From Mikania micrantha (lineage: Eukaryota > Streptophyta > Magnoliopsida > Asterales > Asteraceae): a DNA stretch of 64,000 bases. The position numbers were made by a program, and so were the translations under genes. Location of the stretch: contig CM018692.1 in the NCBI GenBank assembly GCA_009363875.1, positions 89,246,137 through 89,310,136 on the forward strand, given 5' to 3'. Positions 57,481-64,000 of this stretch are shown here, piece after piece. The notes below the pieces were generated by a model that made no database searches, was not told the origin of the DNA, and saw nothing but the letters and a program-made list of their open reading frames with translations. The stretch's first letter is position 1. Every line of letters begins with the position of its first letter.

Positions 57481-59186
57481 ACTCCAAATGAGTCCATTTC
57501 TTCATTTATTACACTTTCCTTCTCTCTCTAAACCCACCAAACTGTTTTCTTCCTCTCTCTACAAGATTTGAACTTCCAAGCATCATATCTCACTCGTTTC
57601 TTGGTGAAATCACGAGTTCTTGGTGTCTACACGAAGCTAGCAACGTCCTCAACATAGAAGTACAGCTATTTTGAAGGTTTAACCGCATAAATTTGAGGTA
57701 TGGAGCTAAGAATAACGTGAGAAATAGGGTTTTTATCACCCTAGTCGACCCACCACCATTAGCCGGTTCTAGGCCCAACCTTTTTCTTTGCTCGCACCTC
57801 TGAAAACCTTTTTCGGTATAACACCAACCTTGGGAAGGATCTGGAGCTGCGTGGTTCGATGATGAAGAGGATGGTGAGATGCAGGTTCATGAGATGGCAG
57901 CTGCGGCCGAACCCTTTTGAGTGCCGAACTTGCATGGCCACCAACCCTCACCAGCCGAACCTACTTCACCAGCCGAACCTCACCCCTGCCAACCTGGGTG
58001 GCGAACCAAGGAGCCCCGAACCATAGAGGAACGAACCTAGGGAAGAGCTGGACCCGGTATAGCCGAACCTTGCCGAATCTTTGAGGAGCGGCGAACCTAG
58101 AAGCCGGGGAACCCTAGACATCAGCCGAACCCAACTATAACTACCGAACCTCTGGTGAACCACGAACGCATGGGATACGAACCTTGTTGTTGTCGAACCC
58201 TAGACTTTCAACCGAACCCCGGAGCAACGAACCTAGCACCCACGAACCATCCTTCATGAACCATGCATGCATGGCGAACCTATCTGTTTGCCGAACCCAA
58301 AGGAGAACCGAATCTCCTCATGTGCAACGAACCTTGGCAAAAGCTGCTGAGTCGCGAACCTGTAGTATCCACCGAACCCTAGTGTCTATGAAACGGAAAG
58401 GATCTAACCTGGCCGAACCTTGTGCCCACGAACCCTCAGCCGAATCATTTAAGACCACCGAACCCTATGTATATGGCTAATAGGTTCGCTGACCTAAGGT
58501 GACCGGGTCCTAAGCCAATTGGCCACACGACCAAGACAACAACAATTCAGCCTGAACATCTTCACATAGCTCATGCGACCCATCTAGCTTGGCCTGTAAT
58601 CACGACCTCAGTCCATGACATTTCATGTGGCTCAATGACCTTTGGTTCGGCCCAATTAAAATTGGGTTGATCCATGTGAAGAATTCGGCCCATATGACAA
58701 ATAAAGTAAAAACACTTTGAAACGATACTAATGATAACTTGCGTGGGATTAACAACTTAAACTACAACAAAGATGGGAAATAGTTAAGAAACAAAGATGA
58801 AACAAAGTAAGTTAGAAACCACATGTTAGTTTCAAGTAGAAATCTAAGTGTTTTACTTAAATAATGTTGAAACCCTAAATTTTTACAATTATGATGCAAC
58901 AAACCATTACGAGTCTAATGGTGACAACAAGTGCACTAAACATATAATAGGAAGACATGTTATGTCAACATAAGTAATAACAAGTGAACAAGGGCCGAAT
59001 AAAGACCGAGACTCTTGAGTGTTAGCCAACTTTAGGGCTAACACATACACACACGCAAACCACTACAACTTGTACTTATAAGTTGCAAACAACATGAAAT
59101 CAATACAGGATCGTGAATACTACCACAAACACAACAACGAGCGCGTGCATTCTTGTTTATACTTAGTCAACCACTTCAAACACAAG

Positions 59187-60398
59187 GTGATTTCATTTGT
59201 CCCTTTTCAAAGATATTTGTTTTTACCTCGGGACTGAGAAGCGTGCTATACATTTTAAACAATTATTGAAATGTTTATTAAATGCTTTTACACTTGGTCA
59301 TGATGCTTATACTGATGCTTAAGCTTGTAACTCTTGTTCTGGAAGCTAGGGACTAAGACTTAAACTATATGCTTTATGCTTATGCTATAAACTCAATGCT
59401 TAAACTATATGCTCGATGCTTATGCTATAAACTCTATGCTCAAACTATATGCCTTATTCTTATGCTATAAACTCAATGCTTAAACTATATGCTCGATGCT
59501 TATGCTATAAACTCTATGCTCTAACTATATGCTAATACTTGAAGCTAAATGCCCAAAGCTATGATTGTATGCTAAATGCTAAGCTTGTATCTATTCATGG
59601 GCTACGTAATTGCTAAACATTGCTAAAGCAAAGCTTGTACCCATGCATTGAGATACGTGAAAGCTAAACTATGCGAATGCTAAGCTTTATCTATATATGA
59701 GATACGTAATTGCCAAACATTGCTAGAGCAAGGATTGTATCAGCATATATGAATATGTGAATGCTAAACTATGTGTGTGCACAACTTGTGTCTATATAGG
59801 AGATACGTAAGTGCCAAACATTGCTAAAGTAAGGCTTGTATCTGCATATATGAGATACGTAAACGCTAAACTATTCGGACGCTAAGGCCAAACCAATTCA
59901 TGAGATACGTAATGGCTAAACATTGCTAGAGCAAAGCTTGTATCTAGACGTGGGCTACGTAATTGCTAAACATTGCTAGAGCAAAGCTTGTACCCACGCA
60001 TGAGATTGGTGAAAGCTACACTATGATTTTTGAAACAATGGTGCTTGTACAACTACTCTAAAGCTAATTTACATGAATGCTATAAACTTGGAAACTCTTA
60101 AACAGTAGTACACTAAAGCTATGATGAAGACTGGATTGAATGGTAGGTAAAATGCTTAATTATCGTTAACAACAGTGTCATATGCGGATTAGCATGTGGT
60201 GGGATGGCGTCTGGGCGGGTTGTAGGCTCGACCCTTTCGTATGCCCTATATATAAGCATACCGATTTGGATATTACATGTGATGTTAATGAGGTTAAGGT
60301 TTTACCGTAACAGGTTTGCTAAAGCTATTTTTCCACAAATAAACTATATGAACTCACCAACCATTGTATTGACTTTGTTTTCTTACATGCTTTCTCAG
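59187..60398 (+). other. Candidate leader intron in the E3 LTR
   Basis: The 1,212-bp segment runs from the donor-like CACAAG/GTGATTTCATTTGTCCC to the acceptor-like TTTCTCAG/GTGACG, with CTCACCAACCAT about 40 bases before the acceptor. The signals are homologous to those in the E1 LTR. Most repeats of this LTR lie inside. Confidence 0.45.
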
Positions 60399-60764
60399 GT
60401 GACGTACAGGAGTAGGCTAAGGCTTCAGGATTGTATACTAGGATGCCCAGATAGAGGACCTAGTAGACTTTTGGAAAGCACATCTTTTGTTATTGATACG
60501 AATCACTTTTGACATCTTGTACAGTTACAAGATAGTAAACATTTGATTCTTTTGATAGGTTTACTTAGTTAAATTACCGAACATTGATATTGTAATTTAA
60601 CTTTGTAATCCTAGTTTAATGCTTTATTGTGCTTTAGTTATTCTCAATGTTGATGCTATGTAAACAATCTGATCATCACGATTATCACTCACGATTTGCG
60701 CCCCGGGTAACCTTCCGCCCGGCGGGGAAGTCGATCCGTCCCGCCGGCTTGGGGTGTGACAGAT

Positions 60765-60776
60765 TGGTATCAGAGC
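60765..60776 (+). promoter_or_regulatory. E3 primer-binding site (initiator Met-tRNA type)
   Basis: TGGTATCAGAGC is three bases after the LTR end. The following bases TC differ from the CC in E1 and E2. Confidence 0.9.
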
Positions 60777-60931
60777 TCAAGGTTATAGAGAATAATAGGT
60801 CATTTACTTAAACGGTTTGGCCTAGACTATAACTTAGGGACCCTCATTTAGAGAACATAGGACATATGTTTGCATCGTGTCTTGTGCATTCGATCACTGC
60901 ACTAACCAAATTTCTTTTGGTTATGATCAGA

Positions 60932-63900
60932 ATGCCTCCTGGAAGACAACCGACCCCGCAAGCCTCTGCACCTCACTCATCTACTCCCACACCACCAGAT
61001 TCACCACTACTGCCACCTCCTCCTCCTCCACTTAACCCACCTCCGGGTTCGAGCACGAATCAGATACTCGATCCTGCTACTATTGCTTTGGCAACACTTC
61101 TGAGCAGCCAGCTGACGAACCAACTGAAGGATGTCATCCCTGAGATGATTAACATGATCCAAGACCACGACAACAATTCTGGCCACACTACTGGAGAAGC
61201 TAGTGGAAACACTGGCACTACTTCCGACTGCTCCTACAAGTCATTTGTGGGATGCAAACCACCAAGCTTTACTGGTGTCGAAGGAGCTGTTGGACTAATC
61301 CAATGGCTAGAGAAAATGGAGAATTCCCTGGACATAAGCAGTTTTCTGGAACATCACAAGGTTCGATATGCTGCTGGGTCTTTCAGCAAACGGGCCTTAA
61401 CGTGGTGGAACTCGCAAATCAGAGCTCGAGGCAGGGATGAAGCACTAGCAATGCCTTGGGCAGATTTCAAAATCCTCCTGACGAATGAATTATGTCCCAA
61501 ACACGAACTACAGAAGCTGGAAGTTGAACTCTCAAACCATGTGATGAAGGGAGCTGATCACATGACCTTCACCACTCGCTATCATGAATTGGTAGCTTTG
61601 GTGCCAGAAATGGTACCAAATCTGGAAAAGCTGATCGACAGATATGTGGGAGGGTTACCCTCCTGCATTCAAAGCATTCTGCTGGCTGCAAACCCTGCAA
61701 CTCTGGAGTCAGCCATCTCTCTCTCAGCTAAACTCACTGATGTGATGGTAAAGTCAGGAGTGTTGAAGAATGACACGAGAAAATCTAAGGAAGAACCGAC
61801 AAAGAAACCTGAGCACCATCAAAAGAAGAAGCAAAAGGTTGTCAAGAACTATGCAGCCATTGTACCTCTAAGACAAGCTCCTGTTGTACCTGTTAATGCT
61901 GCACCTAAGAACTATGTTGGAGTGCATCCTCAGTGTACCCACTGCAAGTATCATCATCATGCTGCAGCACAGTGTAGGAAGTGCACAAATTATGGTCGAT
62001 TTGGCCACTGGGTTGCACAGTGCCACACTCCCTCAACACAAGCTACCAACAATGCAGCCAGAGCATTACCTCCACCACCACCAGGAAACAACAACAACAA
62101 CAGAGGATGCTACAACTGTGGAGAAATGAGTTATTTCTCCAAAGACTGCCCAAAGAGAGTGCAACAAGGAGCACAAGCACCTCGTGGACGGGCTATTGTC
62201 ATCGGAGCGAATGCAGCACGCCAAGACCCTAACGTGGTCACTGGTACATTTCTTTTACATGACTCTTATGCATCTATTCTGTTTGACACTGGTGTAGACC
62301 AGAGTTTTATTTCATCTGATTTTGCACGTCAACTTAATCTTACTGAGGAAACTTTAGACTCTCCTTACATTATCGAGGTAGCGAATGGGAAGCAAATTAC
62401 AGTTAGCACTATACTTAGGAACTGCCCACTTACACTCACAGATCACACATTCACCATCGACTTGTTACCGATGGAGTTGGGCAGTTTCGACATCATCGTT
62501 GGGATGGATTGGCTATCTCTCAATAGAGTAGAAGTTATCTGTTTCGAAAAGCTACTTCGGATTCCAGTGGCGAATGATCGTGTATTGGAAGTTCGTGGGG
62601 ATCAAGCGAAGCGAATTGTCAAAATCATATCCTGCATAAAAGCGCGTAAGTGTCTGCAGAAGAAATGTATAGCCTTCTTGGCTCACGTGGTGGAAAAGGA
62701 GAAAGACAAGAAAACGATACAAGACGTTCCGATAGTAAAGGAATACCTCGAAGTGTTTCCTGAAGACCTGCCCGGTTTGCCACCCGTGCGACCGGTAGAG
62801 TTTCGTATTGATCTAATTCCTGGAGCAACACCTGTTGCTAAATCTCCTTACAGGTTAGCACCTTCGGAGATGCAAGAACTGTCGAACCAACTACAGGAGC
62901 TACTTCACAAAGGTTTCATCCGGCCGAGCTACTCACCTTGGGGAGCTCCGGTTTTGTTCGTGAAGAAGAAGGATGGATCTTTTTGTATGTGCATAGACTA
63001 CAGGGAGCTTAACAAACTAACCATCAAGAATCGGTATCCATTACCGAGGATTGATGATTTGTTTGATCAATTGCAAGGAGCTCAATACTTTTCGAAGATC
63101 GATTTGCGGTCCGGATATCATCAACTCAGAGTTCAAGACGAAGATATAAAAAAGACGGCGTTTCGTACCAGATACGGGCATTATGAGTTCATGGTGATGC
63201 CTTTTGGATTAACGAATGCACCTGCGGTTTTCATGGATCTCATGAACCGAGTGTGTAAGCCGTATCTAGATCAGTTTGTTATTGTGTTTATTGATGACAT
63301 ATTGATCTATTCCAAAAGCAAAGCAGAGCACGAACAACATGTTAGAATGATCTTGGAACTTTTGAAGGAAGAGAAACTCTATGCCAAATTCTCTAAGTGT
63401 GAATTTTGGTTAAAAGAGGTTCAATTTCTGGGTCATGTAGTCAACAGCGAAGGAATACATGTAGACCTTGCCAAGATCGAAGCAATAAAGGACTGGGACA
63501 CTCCGAAGACACCGACGGAGATACGTTCCTTTCTAGGCTTAGCAGGCTATTGCAGAAGGTTTATCTTAAACTTTTCTAAGATAGCCCTGCTGCTCAAAAA
63601 GCTAACACAGAAAAGCGAGCCGTTTGTTTGGGAACATAAGCAAGAAGATGCCTTTCAAATTCTGAAGCAAAAGCTATGTGATGCTCCAATCTTATCTCTT
63701 CCAGACGGTTGTGATGACTTTGTAGTGTATTGTGACGCGTTCCATCAGGGACTCGGCTATGTGCTGATGCAACGAGACAAAGTTATCGCGTATGCCTCGA
63801 GACAATTGGAAGTTCATGAGAAGAACTACACTACTCAAGGTCTGGAACTGGGAGCAGTGATATTCGCATTAAAGATTTGGAGACATTACTTATATGGCAC

Positions 63901-64000
63901 CAAGTGTACCATATTCACCGATCACAAGAGTCTGCAACACATATTTGATCAGAAGGAACTCAACATGCGACAGCGACGTTTGGTTGAGCTTCTGAATGAT
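60932..64000 (+). CDS. E3 Gag-Pol, open to the window edge, with damaged zinc knuckles
   Basis: The frame from ATG at 60932 (MPPGRQP) is open for 1,023 codons to the window edge: the protease DTG (about 62285) and reverse transcriptase IDD (about 63293) both fall in the same frame. Gag core and RNase H resemble E1. Odd: both knuckles have lost a zinc ligand. The first has CTNYGRFGHWVAQC (the second Cys is now Tyr), near 61982-62023. The second has CYNCGEMSYFSKDC (the His is now Tyr), near 62108-62149. The protease reads DTGVD where E1 has DTGAD, and RNase H reads CDAFHQG where E1 has CDASHQG. The open frame suggests recent activity or mobilisation in trans. Integrase cannot be judged. Confidence 0.85.
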   Translation, partial: MPPGRQPTPQASAPHSSTPTPPDSPLLPPPPPPLNPPPGSSTNQILDPATIALATLLSSQLTNQLKDVIPEMINMIQDHDNNSGHTTGEASGNTGTTSDCSYKSFVGCKPPSFTGVEGAVGLIQWLEKMENSLDISSFLEHHKVRYAAGSFSKRALTWWNSQIRARGRDEALAMPWADFKILLTNELCPKHELQKLEVELSNHVMKGADHMTFTTRYHELVALVPEMVPNLEKLIDRYVGGLPSCIQSILLAANPATLESAISLSAKLTDVMVKSGVLKNDTRKSKEEPTKKPEHHQKKKQKVVKNYAAIVPLRQAPVVPVNAAPKNYVGVHPQCTHCKYHHHAAAQCRKCTNYGRFGHWVAQCHTPSTQATNNAARALPPPPPGNNNNNRGCYNCGEMSYFSKDCPKRVQQGAQAPRGRAIVIGANAARQDPNVVTGTFLLHDSYASILFDTGVDQSFISSDFARQLNLTEETLDSPYIIEVANGKQITVSTILRNCPLTLTDHTFTIDLLPMELGSFDIIVGMDWLSLNRVEVICFEKLLRIPVANDRVLEVRGDQAKRIVKIISCIKARKCLQKKCIAFLAHVVEKEKDKKTIQDVPIVKEYLEVFPEDLPGLPPVRPVEFRIDLIPGATPVAKSPYRLAPSEMQELSNQLQELLHKGFIRPSYSPWGAPVLFVKKKDGSFCMCIDYRELNKLTIKNRYPLPRIDDLFDQLQGAQYFSKIDLRSGYHQLRVQDEDIKKTAFRTRYGHYEFMVMPFGLTNAPAVFMDLMNRVCKPYLDQFVIVFIDDILIYSKSKAEHEQHVRMILELLKEEKLYAKFSKCEFWLKEVQFLGHVVNSEGIHVDLAKIEAIKDWDTPKTPTEIRSFLGLAGYCRRFILNFSKIALLLKKLTQKSEPFVWEHKQEDAFQILKQKLCDAPILSLPDGCDDFVVYCDAFHQGLGYVLMQRDKVIAYASRQLEVHEKNYTTQGLELGAVIFALKIWRHYLYGTKCTIFTDHKSLQHIFDQKELNMRQRRLVELLND

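Larger units (their letters stand above)
56695..60761 (+). repeat. E3 5' LTR
   Basis: The LTR includes a TATA box (57474), a pyrimidine-rich leader start (57515-57565), dozens of CCGAACC motifs (57905-58490), ATGCTATAAACTCTATGC-type repeats (59370-59535), GAGATACGTAATTGC-type repeats (59590-60010), and the shared candidate splice signals. A block at 60181-60270 is highly similar to the E1 LTR (GGATTAGCATGTGGTGGGA and following). Confidence 0.9.
56695..64000 (+). mobile_element. E3: Tekay/Del-type Ty3 retrotransposon, 5' part
   Basis: A 4,067-bp 5' LTR, primer site, gag, protease, reverse transcriptase and part of RNase H are present; the rest lies beyond the window. LTR ends (TGTAACATCAG and GTGTGACA) and protein are close to E1, so E1 and E3 are sister families. 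The LTR's first base abuts E4's leader. Confidence 0.95.

Overview
This window is nuclear plant DNA from an AT-rich eudicot genome. The evidence is one ordinary multi-exon plant gene with GT-AG introns set in a thick layer of nested transposable elements. Tekay/Del-type Ty3 (gypsy) retrotransposons with very long LTRs dominate. Such elements are abundant in Asteraceae, but the family is a guess.

Layout. 1-3.5 kb: AT-rich intergenic DNA with several short non-autonomous DNA transposons, two of them Tourist-like with TTA/TAA target duplications. 3,560-9,307 (minus): a five-exon gene for a 410-residue DHHC palmitoyltransferase, the only cellular gene recognised with confidence. 9.5-11.4 kb: a hAT-like element carrying a nested non-autonomous Helitron, then an old repeat remnant. 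11.5-31.2 kb: an endogenous pararetrovirus (Caulimoviridae) of about 7 kb on the minus strand, cut in two at 16,266/28,827 by a 12,560-bp Tekay element (E1, plus strand). E1 has 3,839-bp LTRs, a 5-bp duplication (TGTAA) and an open 1,557-codon gag-pol frame. 31.2-44.3 kb: two related long-inverted-repeat elements (A and B) side by side in TA microsatellite. A carries a hAT MITE. B is split near its left tip by a second Tekay element (E2, 33,014-42,680, TSD AACTC), whose gag-pol has two one-base frameshifts. 44.3-48.6 kb: AT-rich DNA with one small unrecognised reading frame broken at an A-run. 48.6-56.7 kb: a decayed Tekay element on the minus strand (E4), whose LTR carries a hAT MITE. 56.7-64 kb: the 5' LTR and open gag-pol of a fourth Tekay element (E3), inserted into E4's 5' leader and running off the window.

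Insertion order that can be read: pararetrovirus before E1; element B before E2; E4 before E3; the hAT shell before the Helitron. E1 and E2 are recent. By eye their LTR pairs differ at about 4 positions in 3,839 bp (E1) and at 4 substitutions plus 2 indels in 2,366 bp (E2).

Two patterns cut across the four Tekay families. First, each LTR has a splice-donor-like site (GTGAGTTC or close) and, 0.5-1.3 kb further on, a splice-acceptor-like site just before the LTR end. The sites are conserved although the sequence between them is not, which suggests a removable leader intron. Second, just before the polypurine tract there is an 8-bp-stem hairpin with loop GGA, whose stem changes in a compensatory way between families.
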